A DNA stretch of 64,000 nt, taken from assembly GCF_036226745.1 (NCBI RefSeq), contig NZ_CP109013.1, forward strand, positions 3,038,001 through 3,102,000, read 5' to 3'. Positions 35,204-44,849 of this stretch are shown here, in pieces; within the stretch, counting starts at the first letter, position 1; each line of letters opens with the position of its first letter. The position numbers were made by a program, and so were the translations under genes. The notes under the pieces were generated by a model. The model had not been told where the DNA came from. It made no database searches and saw nothing but the letters and a program-made list of their open reading frames with translations. This DNA comes from Streptomyces sp. NBC_00683. GTDB lineage: Bacteria > Actinomycetota > Actinomycetes > Streptomycetales > Streptomycetaceae.

Positions 35204-37195
35204 TCACGCGGTGAGCTCCTGGTGGAGCGCCTCCAGCAGCCGGGCGGCCCGCTCGGCCACCTCCGCCGGTCCCAGCTCCACGGCACGGGCGCACCAGCGC
35301 TGCCCCTCCGTGAGCTCACCCCGGCGGGCGGCGAGCAGCGCGAGGCGCAGGGCGGCACGGCCGTGCCCGTCGTTGGCGGCCCGGCCCCACCACAGGGCGG
35401 CCTCGCGCTCGCTGCCCTCACGGGCGAGCAGCAGGCCGAGGTTGAAGGCTCCGTTGCGGCTGCCCGACTCGGCGGCCTCGCGGTACCAGCGGGCAGCACT
35501 CTCCATGTCGCCGCGGGCCGCGGCGAGCATCCCGGCCCGGACCTGGGCACGGCGGTGCCCCTGCTCGGCCGCGCGCTCGTACCACTCCTCGCACTCGGTC
35601 TTCTCCGGCATCGGCTCGCCCAGTCCGGGCGGTCCCGGCGGCGGCTGGCGCAGGTCGAGCACGCCGGCCAGCCGGAACGCCGCCTCGGCACTGCCGCCAC
35701 CGGCCGCGCAGCGCAGATGGCGCTCTGCCTCCCGCTCCTCACCGTCGCGCAGCAGCGCCATGCCGACCTGCAGCGCGGCATCGGTGTGACCGGCCGCGGC
35801 CGCCCGCTGGTACCAGCTCAGCGCCGTACGGTCCTCGTCGCGTCCGGCATGCAGGATGCCGAGGTTGAACGCGGCATCCACACTGCCCGCCTCTGCCGCC
35901 TTGGAGAACCACGGCTCGGCGCCGGTGCCGTCGCCCGCCTGGAGAAGCAGCACGGCCAGCGCGTTGGCGGCTTCGCGGTGTCCCGCGTAGGCGGCACGGC
36001 GGTACCACTGCTCGGCCTGCGGGGTACGGTCCTGGGCCGCGCAGAGCAGACCGAGGTTGTACGCACCGTTGACGTCGCCCGCGTCCATCGCGGCGCGGTA
36101 CCAGCGCTCGGCGGTCTGCTGCTCACCGCGTGCGGCGTGGAGTGCCCCCAGGGCGTTGGCGGCGTTGCCGTCGCCGTCCTGGGCGGCACGCAGCCACCAC
36201 ACGGCCGCGCTCTCCTCGTCGCCCGCGTCGCGCAGCAGGAAGCCGAGGGCGCAGGCAGCACGGGGCTCGCCGTCCTTGGCCGCGGTGAGGTACCAGCGGC
36301 CCGCCTCCTTCAGCTCACCGCGCTGCTCCAGGATGGCTCCCAGGTGCAGGGCGGCACGGCGGTGACCGCGCGCGGCAGCCTGCCGGTACCACTGCTCGGC
36401 CTCACCCACCCGGCCGGCGGCCGGGCCCGCGACGGGACCGTCACTCTTCCCCGTCGCCGCACGGCCGTCCAGAACGCTCGGCGCACCTTCCCCGGTGCTC
36501 CGCCCCATACCGAAGGCGTCCTGCGGCTCCTCGACAGCGTTGCGTTCCAGGATGCGTGCGAGGCGGTACGCGGCCTCCCGGTGGCCCTGTTCGGCGGCAG
36601 CCCGCAGCCAGCGCTCGGCTCCGACGTCGCTCCGGTGCTCGAGCAGGTCGGCCAGGGCGTACGCGCCCAGCGCGTGACCCTGCTCGGCGGACTGGCGCAG
36701 CCAGTACTCGGCCCCGGGCTCGTCGCCGCACTCACGGAAGTGCCGCCCGAGTGCGTGCGCGGCGGCGGCGGAGCCGGCGACGGCGGCGATGCGCCACCAC
36801 CCGGCAGCCTCGTCCGGGTACCCGCGCTGGTGGAGGAGGACTCCCAGGTTGTTGGCTGCGGCCCGGTCGCCCTCGGCGGTGGCGGCACGCAGGTAGGACT
36901 CGGCACCGTCGAGGTCACCGCGGCGCAGCAGGAGCGCGCCGAGGACACTCATCGACGCGGCGTCACCGGCCTCCGCGGCACGACGGTGTCGCGCCTCGGT
37001 CTCGGCATGATCCGTGGTATCTGTGGTGTCCGTGGCGTAGGCGGCGTCCTCGGCAGAGGTGTCGTCAGCGTGGTCGGCGGCCTCGGCGAGGGCAGCGGCA
37101 AATACCGCATCCGCCACGTTTTCCGTCTTCCGGACGTGTCGCTGCACAAACCGCCCTGTCTCCAACAGAGTTGCCCTGTCCCCCATAAATACCAT
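35204..37195 (-). CDS. Sel1/TPR-repeat protein
   Basis: 663 residues. After an acidic N-terminal segment (about 30-65; DDTSAEDAAYATDTTDTTD) come about 14 Sel1-type 36-residue repeats with the pattern A-x-W-x-x-x-A-A-x-x-G-x-x-x-A-A-x-x-L-G, e.g. AERWYRAAMDAGDVNGAYNLG and AEQWYRRAAYAGHREAANALA. A low-complexity spacer (about 233-262) interrupts the array. No signal or membrane segment: a cytoplasmic scaffold. ATG 37195 has GGTGG 7 nt upstream; ATG 37186 is an alternative. It lies between two initiator tRNA copies in the same orientation. Function unknown. Confidence 0.88.
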   Translation of the reverse strand: MVFMGDRATLLETGRFVQRHVRKTENVADAVFAAALAEAADHADDTSAEDAAYATDTTDTTDHAETEARHRRAAEAGDAASMSVLGALLLRRGDLDGAESYLRAATAEGDRAAANNLGVLLHQRGYPDEAAGWWRIAAVAGSAAAAHALGRHFRECGDEPGAEYWLRQSAEQGHALGAYALADLLEHRSDVGAERWLRAAAEQGHREAAYRLARILERNAVEEPQDAFGMGRSTGEGAPSVLDGRAATGKSDGPVAGPAAGRVGEAEQWYRQAAARGHRRAALHLGAILEQRGELKEAGRWYLTAAKDGEPRAACALGFLLRDAGDEESAAVWWLRAAQDGDGNAANALGALHAARGEQQTAERWYRAAMDAGDVNGAYNLGLLCAAQDRTPQAEQWYRRAAYAGHREAANALAVLLLQAGDGTGAEPWFSKAAEAGSVDAAFNLGILHAGRDEDRTALSWYQRAAAAGHTDAALQVGMALLRDGEEREAERHLRCAAGGGSAEAAFRLAGVLDLRQPPPGPPGLGEPMPEKTECEEWYERAAEQGHRRAQVRAGMLAAARGDMESAARWYREAAESGSRNGAFNLGLLLAREGSEREAALWWGRAANDGHGRAALRLALLAARRGELTEGQRWCARAVELGPAEVAERAARLLEALHQELTA

Positions 37196-37376
37196 CGTCG
37201 CACCACCTGCAACCCGCGTACACCTGGTATACCGCGGCCAGTGAGGTCACTTCAGCGTTTTGTCGACATGCCCACAGAGAGACAAGTCAAACACGTTCAA
37301 GTCCAACTCGTGCCCTGCGAACCGCACTTCGCACCAACAACTTGAGAAAGTGCCCGGGGCGACAATCGACGGCATG

Positions 37377-37414
37377 ACTGAGGCCCGGATCCTTTTCAGG
37401 ATCCGGGCCTCAGT
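37377..37414 (-). terminator. Terminator of tRNA-fMet copy 2
   Basis: Same 16-bp stem and ttttca loop as the copy-1 terminator. Confidence 0.92.
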
Positions 37415-37420
37415 TTTCAG

Positions 37421-37494
37421 TAGCGGGGACAGGATTTGAACCTGCGACCTCTGGGTTATGAGCCCAGCGAGCTACCGAGCTGCTCCACCCCGCG
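37421..37494 (-). tRNA. tRNA-fMet (CAT), initiator, copy 2
   Basis: Identical to the copy at 35047-35120, CAT anticodon, C1/U72 mismatch and GGG/CCC anticodon stem. It begins only 42 nt after the UPF0182 stop and its 5' end takes part in an inverted repeat (37485-37529). Confidence 0.95.
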
Positions 37495-37529
37495 TCGTTG
37501 TGTTCAAACCGTACCACGACGCGGGGTGG
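37485..37529. repeat. Inverted repeat involving the 5' end of tRNA-fMet copy 2
   Basis: CCACCCCGCGTCGT (37485-37498) is the exact reverse complement of ACGACGCGGGGTGG (37516-37529), 17-nt loop. The left arm is the first 10 nt of the tRNA gene plus 4 nt of leader. Read on the minus strand it is a stem-loop just after the UPF0182 stop (37537) that includes the tRNA 5' acceptor strand. Confidence 0.93.
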
Positions 37530-37536
37530 AACTTTC

Positions 37537-40488
37537 TCAGCTGCCCTGGTCCTCGCCCTTCTCATCGGCCTTGTCGGCCGTGGCCGGCTCGGCCGCCGTG
37601 TCCGCCGCGTCGGCACCGCCGGCGGCCTTGGGCTGGGCGGCTGCCGCTCGCCTGAGGGCATCCTCCAGGTCCGCCTGCGCCTTGCCGTAGGCGGTCCAGT
37701 CGTTCTTCTTCAGGGCCGCCTCACCCGCCGTGTACGCCTTCTGCGCATCCGCGATGGCCTTCTTCAGAGCGGCCTCCCCGGTGGCAGGCGGCTCGGTGGT
37801 GTCCCCCGGTGGCTCGGTGGGCTCCGTCGGCGGGGTGGTCGTATCGGATTCCTCCACCCCGAAGACCGCGTTGAGCGCATCGTCGAGGCTGTTCTCGAAG
37901 ACGATCTTCGACCCGTACGAGGCGGCCACCTTGCGCAGCAGCGGATAGTTCTGCGTGCCACCGCGCGTGTACACCGGCTCGATGTAGAGGAAGCCCCCGT
38001 CCAGCGGCACGGTCAGCAGATTGCCGTACTCGATGTCCGAGTCGGTGCCCTTGAGGTTCCTCACGAACTCGGCGACGTCGTCGTTGCCGTTGAGCTCACT
38101 CTGTACCTGGCCCGGGCCCTTCACCGTGGTGGTGACTCTCAACAGCCTTATGGTGCCGTAGTCCTTGCTGGCCGCGTCCGCGTCCACCGCCATGAACGCC
38201 CCGAGGTCGGGCCGCCCCTTCGGTGTGAACGTCGTGGTCAGGGAGAACCTCTGCTCGTCCTGGTCCGGCATCTTCATGCTCAGGTAGTACGGCGGAACGG
38301 CCCCGGGCTCCTTGTTGGTGGGGTCGTCCGGCACCTGCCAGGCGTCACTGCCGCTGTAGAACTGCGCGGGATCCTGGACGTGGTAGCGCGTGAGCAGCTC
38401 CCGCTGGACCTTGAACAGGTCCTGCGGGTAGCGCAGGTGGTCCATCAGATCCTGCGGGATGTCCCCCCGCGACTTCACGGTTCCGGGGAACGCCTTGCGC
38501 CAGGTCTTGAGCACCGGGTCCTCGGTGTCCCACTCGTAGAGCTTGACCTTGCCGTCGTACGCGTCGACGGTGGCCTTCACCGAGTTGCGGATGTAGTTGA
38601 CCTGGTTCTGCTGGGCGACGACGGCGCGCTGGTTGGTGGTCAGCGAGTCCGCCGTGGTGTCACCGAGCGTCGTACGCGAGGCGTACGGATAGCCGTTGGT
38701 CGTGGTGTAGGCGTCGACGACCCACTGGATCCGGCCGCCCACGACCGCCGGATAGGCGTCACCGTCGATGGTCAGCCAGGGCGCGACCGCTTCGACGCGC
38801 TCCTTGGGGGTGCGGTTGTACAGGATCCGCGAACCCTCGCCGATGGCTCCGGAATAGAGTATCTGCGGCTCACTGAAGGACACGGCGTAGGCAGCGCGGT
38901 TGAAGGCGTTGCCGAGACTGACCCCGCTGTTGCCCTTGTAGCTGGTGGTCTTCTCGCCGTCCTCCTCGTAGTCGAGCTCCTTCTGGGGCCCTCCGACGAT
39001 GGAGTACTGCTCGGTCTTCTCGCCGTAGTAGATCCGCTGCTCGTACTTCGGCAGCTCACCGGTGGTCGGCAGGCCCGACTCCGTGAAGTCCGGGGAGCCC
39101 GCCGGGTTGGTGCCCGTCGTGGTACCCCGGGCCGCGATGGCCCCGTAGCCGTGCGTGTACGTGAAGTGGTCGTTGATCCAGTTCCGCTTGGGGAGGCCGT
39201 CGAGGTTGAGCTCGCGCAGGCCGATGACGGTGTCCTGCTCCTTGCCGTCCGTTCCCTTGTAGCGGTCCACGTCCAGGGTCTTGGGGAACTGGTAGTAGTT
39301 CCTCTTCTGCTGGAGCTGCTGGAAGGCCGGCGAGACGACGTTCGGGTCCATCACGCGATAGCTGGCCGCGGCGTCCGCACCTGCCCGGAGCTTGGCGTCG
39401 TCCGTGGTCGTGCTCTTGCCCGAGTAGTCGTCCACCTGCGCGTCGTCGATGTCGTAGGCATCTCGGGTCGCGTCGATGTTCTTCCGGATGAACGGCGCTT
39501 CCTTGGCCTGCTCGTTCGGCTGGACCTGGAACTTCTGCACGATCGCCGGGTAGAGCCCGCCGATCAGGATCGCGGAGAGCACCATCAGGCCGAAGCCGAT
39601 CACCGGCAGCTGCCAGGTGCGCCGCCAGAGCGTCGCGAAGAACAGCAAAGCGCAGATGACGGCGATGCAGAACAGGATCGTCTTCGCCGGAAGGTAGGCG
39701 TTGGCGTCGACGTACCGCAGGCCCGTCCAGTTGTCCGTGGCCTTGAAGTCACTCGACTTCACGGCGAGGCCGTACCGGTCGAGCCAGTACGCCACGGCCT
39801 TCAGGGAGACGAAGATGCCGAGCAGCACGGAGAGATGGCCGGTGGCCGCACCCGTGGCCCGTGCGCCGGGGCTCGTGATCCGCAGCCCGCCGTACAGGTA
39901 GTGCGTCAGCGCTGCGGCGATCAGCGACAGCACGGCCGCGGCGAAGCCGAAGCCGAGCATGAAGCGGTACCACGGCAGGTCGAAGGCGTAGAAGGACACG
40001 TCCAGCTTGAACTGGGGGTCCTTCTGCCCGAACGACACACCGTTGACGTACATCAGCCACGTACGCCACTGGCCCGACGCGGACGCTCCGGCGATCAGCC
40101 CGACGAGGGCGGTGATCGCGAGCAGCACCCACTTCTTGTACGGGGCGACGCTCATCCGGTAGCGGTCCAGGCTCTGCTGCTCCAGCGACATCGCGCTCAG
40201 CGGCGGCCTCAGCCGGTGCGCGAGCCAGATGTTCACGCCGATGGCGATGGCCATCAGCAGTCCGAAGACGAGGAACAGCCCGATCTTGGTCCACAGGGTG
40301 GTGGTGAAGACGGATGAATACGCGACCGAGCGGTACCAGAGCCAGTCTGTCCAGAACCCGGCGAACATGACAAAGGCCATGGCGAGGACCGCCAGGACAC
40401 CCAGTGTCATGAGCAGGGTACGGACGCGCCGGGACGGGCGGCCGACTCTGATCCGTGGCCCGGTCGGGCCTCCGCCGCGGTCCGGCAT
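37537..40488 (-). CDS. UPF0182 family large membrane protein
   Basis: 983 residues. Seven N-terminal membrane helices (to about residue 300), a large extracytoplasmic domain with conserved [16 protein letters not shown] and [13 protein letters not shown] segments, and a C-terminal tail rich in Thr/Pro/Glu and Ala ([19 protein letters not shown]). This is the full UPF0182/COG1615 architecture. ATG 40488 starts [12 protein letters not shown]; upstream in-frame codons to 40566 are not supported. Biochemical role unknown. The mycobacterial counterpart (Rv3193c) neighbours the same PDZ-Lon gene. Confidence 0.93.
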   Translation of the reverse strand: MPDRGGGPTGPRIRVGRPSRRVRTLLMTLGVLAVLAMAFVMFAGFWTDWLWYRSVAYSSVFTTTLWTKIGLFLVFGLLMAIAIGVNIWLAHRLRPPLSAMSLEQQSLDRYRMSVAPYKKWVLLAITALVGLIAGASASGQWRTWLMYVNGVSFGQKDPQFKLDVSFYAFDLPWYRFMLGFGFAAAVLSLIAAALTHYLYGGLRITSPGARATGAATGHLSVLLGIFVSLKAVAYWLDRYGLAVKSSDFKATDNWTGLRYVDANAYLPAKTILFCIAVICALLFFATLWRRTWQLPVIGFGLMVLSAILIGGLYPAIVQKFQVQPNEQAKEAPFIRKNIDATRDAYDIDDAQVDDYSGKSTTTDDAKLRAGADAAASYRVMDPNVVSPAFQQLQQKRNYYQFPKTLDVDRYKGTDGKEQDTVIGLRELNLDGLPKRNWINDHFTYTHGYGAIAARGTTTGTNPAGSPDFTESGLPTTGELPKYEQRIYYGEKTEQYSIVGGPQKELDYEEDGEKTTSYKGNSGVSLGNAFNRAAYAVSFSEPQILYSGAIGEGSRILYNRTPKERVEAVAPWLTIDGDAYPAVVGGRIQWVVDAYTTTNGYPYASRTTLGDTTADSLTTNQRAVVAQQNQVNYIRNSVKATVDAYDGKVKLYEWDTEDPVLKTWRKAFPGTVKSRGDIPQDLMDHLRYPQDLFKVQRELLTRYHVQDPAQFYSGSDAWQVPDDPTNKEPGAVPPYYLSMKMPDQDEQRFSLTTTFTPKGRPDLGAFMAVDADAASKDYGTIRLLRVTTTVKGPGQVQSELNGNDDVAEFVRNLKGTDSDIEYGNLLTVPLDGGFLYIEPVYTRGGTQNYPLLRKVAASYGSKIVFENSLDDALNAVFGVEESDTTTPPTEPTEPPGDTTEPPATGEAALKKAIADAQKAYTAGEAALKKNDWTAYGKAQADLEDALRRAAAAQPKAAGGADAADTAAEPATADKADEKGEDQGS

Positions 40489-40624
40489 CTGGAAAGCCAA
40501 CGTGCGCACCTCGAAGTTCGCGGTCGTGTGAAGCAGGCCCAGCGATCGTAGAGCCCACCTATGCAACTTACTGAGGCTTTACCTAGTTCCCGTTCCCGGG
40601 GCGGAAGGAGGCAGGATATTGACC

Positions 40625-41185
40625 ATGCCCAACGTTTCCCCCTCAGGCCCTCCGATGGCCGCGAGCCCCCTCACCGTCGCCGTACTCGAAATCGACGCCT
40701 ACGCCGCAGGCCTCGGCTGGGACCAGCCCGCCCGGCTGTTCGCCCTCGTCGACACCGCCAGGCTGCGCGCCAGTGAGCCGGGCCTCGCCGCCCAGCTCGG
40801 TCTCGACGACGCCGCGTCGACCACCGCCGCCTTCACCCCTATCGAGCAGGAGGAGCTTCCCGCCGGCACCGCCCTGGACGAATTCCTCGCCACGATCGCC
40901 TGGCCGGACGCCGTGGTCGGCTGCGCCATGACGGTGGAGCGGCTGATGCTGCCGCCGTCCGCCGAGGCCTCCGTACCGGAAGGCCTGAGCGACAGCCAGC
41001 TGACCAAGTGGGTCGCCAAGCACCCGGACCGGCAGGAGGTCCGGATGACCGTGGCTGTTCTGCGGGACGGGGCGCGGGACTCGGCCGTGCGACTGCGGGA
41101 GAAGGACTCCCCGACCGAGGTCCTGACCGGTGCGGGCCTGGTCCCCGGGCTGGCCGAGGCGCTCGCGGCCACCTTCGAGGCCTGA
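40625..41185 (+). CDS. PPA1309 family protein, function unknown
   Basis: 186 residues, cytoplasmic, acidic. The conserved actinobacterial pattern is present: SPLTVAVLEIDAYAAGLGWDQPARLFALVDT at the N-terminus, FLATIAWPDAVVGCAMTVERLMLP, and QLTKWVAKHPDRQEVRMTVAVLRDG. GGAAGGAGG lies 13 nt before ATG 40625 and 8 nt before an in-frame TTG (40619), so TTG is a possible real start. Divergent from UPF0182 with about 136 nt between. Confidence 0.85.
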   Translation: MPNVSPSGPPMAASPLTVAVLEIDAYAAGLGWDQPARLFALVDTARLRASEPGLAAQLGLDDAASTTAAFTPIEQEELPAGTALDEFLATIAWPDAVVGCAMTVERLMLPPSAEASVPEGLSDSQLTKWVAKHPDRQEVRMTVAVLRDGARDSAVRLREKDSPTEVLTGAGLVPGLAEALAATFEA

Positions 41186-41190
41186 TCCTG

Positions 41191-41225
41191 CGGTTCCGCG
41201 GGGCTGATCCCGTCCCGCGGAACCG
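41191..41225 (+). terminator. Terminator after the PPA1309 gene
   Basis: CGGTTCCGCGGG (41191-41202) pairs perfectly with CCCGCGGAACCG (41214-41225), 11-nt loop, 5 nt after the stop. Confidence 0.88.
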
Positions 41226-41230
41226 TTCCC

Positions 41231-41350
41231 GGCCCCTGCCGTAGCGGGGAGCCGGTCTCTGCCCTTGCCGTCGCGCGGGGGCCCGTCGGGGCCCTTGCCG
41301 TGGCGCGGGAGCCGGTCCGGGCCCTTGCCGCCGCGCGGGGGCGGCCTCAG
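41231..41350. repeat. 30-bp tandem repeat, four units, overlapping the end of the PDZ-Lon gene
   Basis: Units begin at 41231, 41261, 41291 and 41321 with core gcccttgccgt-gcgcggg and variable ends. Exact 30-bp register, no spacers. The last unit runs through the stop codon of the PDZ-Lon gene (41347-41349). Each unit could form a small stem between its ggcc and gggcc parts. Confidence 0.9.
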
Positions 41351-42435
41351 CCTGCCGAGCAGCTCGGCAGGCCGGCCGGGTCCCCTGCGCGGATCTTCTC
41401 CAGCGACTTCTTCGCGTCGTCGAGGGTCTTCACCCTCACCAGGGTGAGACCGCTCGGGGTGTCGGCCGCCGCGGAGGCACAGTTGTCGTCCGGGGTGAGG
41501 AAGTACCGGGCGCCGGCATCGCGCGCACCGACCAGCTTCATGTTGATGCCGCCGATCGGCCCGACCTTGCCGCTGTCGTCGATGGTGCCGGTGCCGGCGA
41601 TGAACTTTCCGCCCGTCAGCTGGCCGGGCGTGAGCTTGTCGATGATGCCCAGCGAGAACATCAGCCCGGCGCTCGGGCCGCCGACGTCGGCGAGCTTGAT
41701 GTCGATCTCGAACGGGAACGTGTGGTCCGTCCCGGCCTGGATGCCGACGATCGCGCGGTCCTCCGAGGGGGCCTTGCGCGTCGTGAGAGTGATCTCACGC
41801 GTGCCCCTCGGCTCCTTGCCGGCCTTCTCGGCCGCGGCCGCCGCCTTGGCGGGGATGATCGTGAACACGACGTCCTCACCGGGCTTGTGCTCGGTGACGA
41901 GCTTCGCGACGTCCTCGGGCTGCTTGACCGCCGTACCGTCGACGGCCTTGATCACATCGCCCGCGTGCAGCTTGCCCTGGGCGGGGCTGTCCTTGACGAC
42001 GGTGGAGACCACGACGCGTGAGGTGACGGGGATCTTCAGTTCCTCGAGGGCCGCGACCTTGGCGCTCTCCTGGGACTGGCTGAACTCCTCCGCGTTCTCC
42101 TGCGTCGACTCCTCCTCCGTCTTGCCGTCCGGATAGAGGGTGTCGTGCGGCACGATCACGCTGTCGTGGGCCAGCCAGCCGTAGACGGCCTCGACGATGT
42201 TCATGTCGTAGTCCGCGCCGGTGACGCGGACCGTCGTCATGTTGAGGTTCCCGGACGTCGGGTAGGTCTTGCGGCCGGTGATGTGCAGAACGGGTTCGCC
42301 ACGCGCGTCGCCGAGGGTGTTCACGGTCGGGCCGGGAGACATCTCCGCATACGGCACGGGGATCAGCACGCCTACGCAGAGCAGCGCGATCAGAATGAGC
42401 GTGGAGGCGAGCATCGTCGCGGTGCGGCGTGGCAT
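41347..42435 (-). CDS. YlbL-type membrane-anchored PDZ-Lon protease
   Basis: 362 residues. N-terminal membrane anchor (LASTLILIALLCVGVLIPVPYAEMSPG), PDZ domain (about 135-200; VSTVVKDSPAQGKLHAGDVIKAVDG) and a C-terminal Lon S16-like domain with Ser in DVGGPSAGLMFSLG and Lys in GGINMKLVGARDAG, the Ser-Lys dyad. Catalysis faces outside. Mycobacterial Rv3194c occupies the same place beside UPF0182. Its stop lies in a 30-bp tandem repeat array. Confidence 0.93.
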   Translation of the reverse strand: MPRRTATMLASTLILIALLCVGVLIPVPYAEMSPGPTVNTLGDARGEPVLHITGRKTYPTSGNLNMTTVRVTGADYDMNIVEAVYGWLAHDSVIVPHDTLYPDGKTEEESTQENAEEFSQSQESAKVAALEELKIPVTSRVVVSTVVKDSPAQGKLHAGDVIKAVDGTAVKQPEDVAKLVTEHKPGEDVVFTIIPAKAAAAAEKAGKEPRGTREITLTTRKAPSEDRAIVGIQAGTDHTFPFEIDIKLADVGGPSAGLMFSLGIIDKLTPGQLTGGKFIAGTGTIDDSGKVGPIGGINMKLVGARDAGARYFLTPDDNCASAAADTPSGLTLVRVKTLDDAKKSLEKIRAGDPAGLPSCSAG

Positions 42436-42614
42436 GGAACGACAGTACGGGAAGGGCCTGTCAGTGCACCGTCGGGGCCGGTCCGTACGGGGCGCGGGGC
42501 CGGGTGCCGTGGGAACGGCCGAAGGGCCGCCGGTCGGCTCGCCGCGCGGAGAACGCGCGGAGGAGGAGTGTGGCCGCGATGCGGGATTGGCAACTGCGTA
42601 CAGTTGCCGCTGTC

Positions 42615-42785
42615 TCAGACCGCCTCGGAACCGGAGTCCGACTTCTCCATCGCCTCACGGAACCTGGCGTAGCCGGCGAGTTCGGTGACATCGCCGGTCG
42701 TTCGATTGCGGGCTGCCCACCCTCCCCATATCGCCGCGCCGAGAGCGGCGAAAAGCGGAATCAGAAGCCAAGCAAGTGCTGCCAT
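42615..42785 (-). CDS. Small membrane protein, conserved in appearance, function unknown
   Basis: 56 residues: N-terminal membrane helix (MAALAWLLIPLFAALGAAIWGGWA), then a polar tail with ARNRTTGDVTELAGYARFREAME. GGGAGG 5 nt before the ATG is a strong ribosome binding site, which decides for ATG 42785 over longer in-frame forms. Located between the PDZ-Lon gene and moaE. No annotated family that I can name. Confidence 0.75.
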   Translation of the reverse strand: MAALAWLLIPLFAALGAAIWGGWAARNRTTGDVTELAGYARFREAMEKSDSGSEAV

Positions 42786-42912
42786 CACGACCTCCCTACC
42801 CCATGAGCGACCGCAACTGACGATCAGAAGATTAACCACCTGCAGGACCAACGCTCATGGCAGGGGTGCGGTTACGCAAATCGGGGCTGAACACCCCTGG
42901 GGCGGTTTGCGC

Positions 42913-43374
<462 letters not shown>

Positions 43375-43515
43375 GGGACCCATCGTGCCGCACGGCGCTG
43401 ACATCGCGGAATAGCGTTTTCGACCAGCAGGCCGGCCGGGCTGCTTGGAGCCTCCTACAGGTCCCCCCGGGAGCGCCCGGTGCGCGCCTGGGGAGACGAG
43501 GGGCCCGGGGCCTTC

Positions 43516-44658
43516 CTAGAAGCGCCGGCGCGCCTTGCGGGCGCGGCGGACCAGCGCCGCCGTACCGAGGAGGGCGACCGTGGCTCCCGCGGCACCTGCC
43601 GCGGTGGCGTCCTTGCGGCCGAGGCGGCGGCCGGCGACCGTGTGGCGGCCCTCCACCTCTTCCAGGAGCGCTCCGAGGACCTCCTCGTTGGTCCACCGGG
43701 GCCGCCAGCCGACGTCGTGGAGCCGGCTCACGCTGACCACCCAGGGGTGCATGGTGTAGGCGAGGTCGCCCGCCGGGGACGGGGTGAGGCCGATCCGGTG
43801 CAGCCGGGCCGCTGCGCCGAGGGCGACGGCGGACGGCAGCTCCATCCGGCGCACGCCGGAGAGCTCCTCCACCTCCTCCTGCTCCAGCCAGCCGTCGCAG
43901 CCGACCGCGAACTCCCCGTCGATCTTCTCCAGTGCGGCGTACTCCAGGGCGCTGACCAGGTCCTCGACATGGCAGAACTGCCAGGCGGGGCGTGATCCGG
44001 CGACGACCAGGAGCCTCGGCGACTCGAAGTAGCGGGTCAGCGCGGTGTCCGTGCCGCCGACCAGGACGGTCGGGCGTACCACCGTGACATTGAGTCCGGG
44101 GTGGGCACGGGGGGCGCGGCGCCCGAGACGTTCGATCTCCAGCAGGTCGCCGACACCGGTGGCCTCCGCCGTGGCGCGCAGTTCGGCGTCCTCGGACAGC
44201 GGGATGTCGTTGTCGGGAAGAGCGCCGTAGACCATCGCCGAGGTGCACAGCACGACCCGGTGGACCCCGACGGCCGCCGCGGCCGTCAGCACGGTCTGGG
44301 TGCCGCGTACGTTGTACGCGGTACGGGCCGCGGGGTCGGTCTCCAGGTCGAGATCGAGTGCCAGGTGCACGACGACATCCGCCCCGCGCAGTTTCTCCGC
44401 GATGGCGGGGTCCCGTACGTCCAGGATGTGCCATGTGGCCTCGGGCACCTCCCCCCGGCGCTCATCGATGGCGATGACCTGCTTGATCTCGTCGGATGCG
44501 GCGAGATGCGCGGTGAGAAGCTCACCGACGCCGGTCGCGGCACCGGTGACCGCGACGACGGGGCCCCGGCTTCTGGAAGAATTCTTCGTCGGCTTGCTCT
44601 CGGGCGAGGGGTCGGCCAGGTTTCGCGCTGCGCGAACCTGCGGATCTGGGGAACTCAC
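43516..44658 (-). CDS. NAD-dependent epimerase/dehydratase-like (extended SDR) protein
   Basis: 380 residues. Rossmann start VVAVTGAATGVGELLTAHL, followed by the ADVVVHLALDLD and CTSAMVYGALPD segments. The extended-SDR Y-x-x-x-K is not evident: after VYGALPDNDIPLSED comes LLEIERLGRRA, so the usual catalytic Lys may be missing. The C-terminus ends with a hydrophobic stretch and a basic tail (AAGATVALLGTAALVRRARKARRRF), a likely membrane anchor. GTG 44658 has GGAG 7 nt upstream. Divergent from the zincin-like gene. Confidence 0.85.
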   Translation of the reverse strand: MSSPDPQVRAARNLADPSPESKPTKNSSRSRGPVVAVTGAATGVGELLTAHLAASDEIKQVIAIDERRGEVPEATWHILDVRDPAIAEKLRGADVVVHLALDLDLETDPAARTAYNVRGTQTVLTAAAAVGVHRVVLCTSAMVYGALPDNDIPLSEDAELRATAEATGVGDLLEIERLGRRAPRAHPGLNVTVVRPTVLVGGTDTALTRYFESPRLLVVAGSRPAWQFCHVEDLVSALEYAALEKIDGEFAVGCDGWLEQEEVEELSGVRRMELPSAVALGAAARLHRIGLTPSPAGDLAYTMHPWVVSVSRLHDVGWRPRWTNEEVLGALLEEVEGRHTVAGRRLGRKDATAAGAAGATVALLGTAALVRRARKARRRF

Positions 44659-44849
44659 CGGGCGTCTCCAGCGGTTGTCTTCAGTACGTACCCGAATGAC
44701 GCGTACGTACCAGGTGGCGTCCATCCTGCCGCAGGCCGGGAGCCGGCGGAGCACTGAGGCCCTAAGCGGCCTTTGGTGTCTACGCTGGATGGTGATGTCG
44801 GGCAGTCGCCGTCGGTTCGAGCCGGCGGCCCTACGAGCCGAGGAAACCC

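Larger units (their letters stand above)
37376..37502. repeat. 127-bp direct repeat, copy 2 (initiator tRNA plus terminator)
   Basis: Second copy of the unit at 35002-35128 (126/127 identical). Flanking sequences differ immediately outside, so the duplicated block ends sharply 8 nt upstream of the tRNA 5' end and at the base of the terminator hairpin. Confidence 0.97.

Noticed and set aside
37498..40317. 939-codon plus-strand frame opposite UPF0182
   Set aside because: Translation is Val/Arg/Gly-rich shadow sequence that begins inside the tRNA region; the opposite frame is a clear family member.
41231..41350. CRISPR-like repeats
   Set aside because: Units are contiguous with no spacers, and there are no cas genes in the window.
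42861..42899. Hairpin CAGGGGTG...CACCCCTG after moaE as terminator
   Set aside because: Only 8 bp with a 23-nt loop and no tail; too weak to list.
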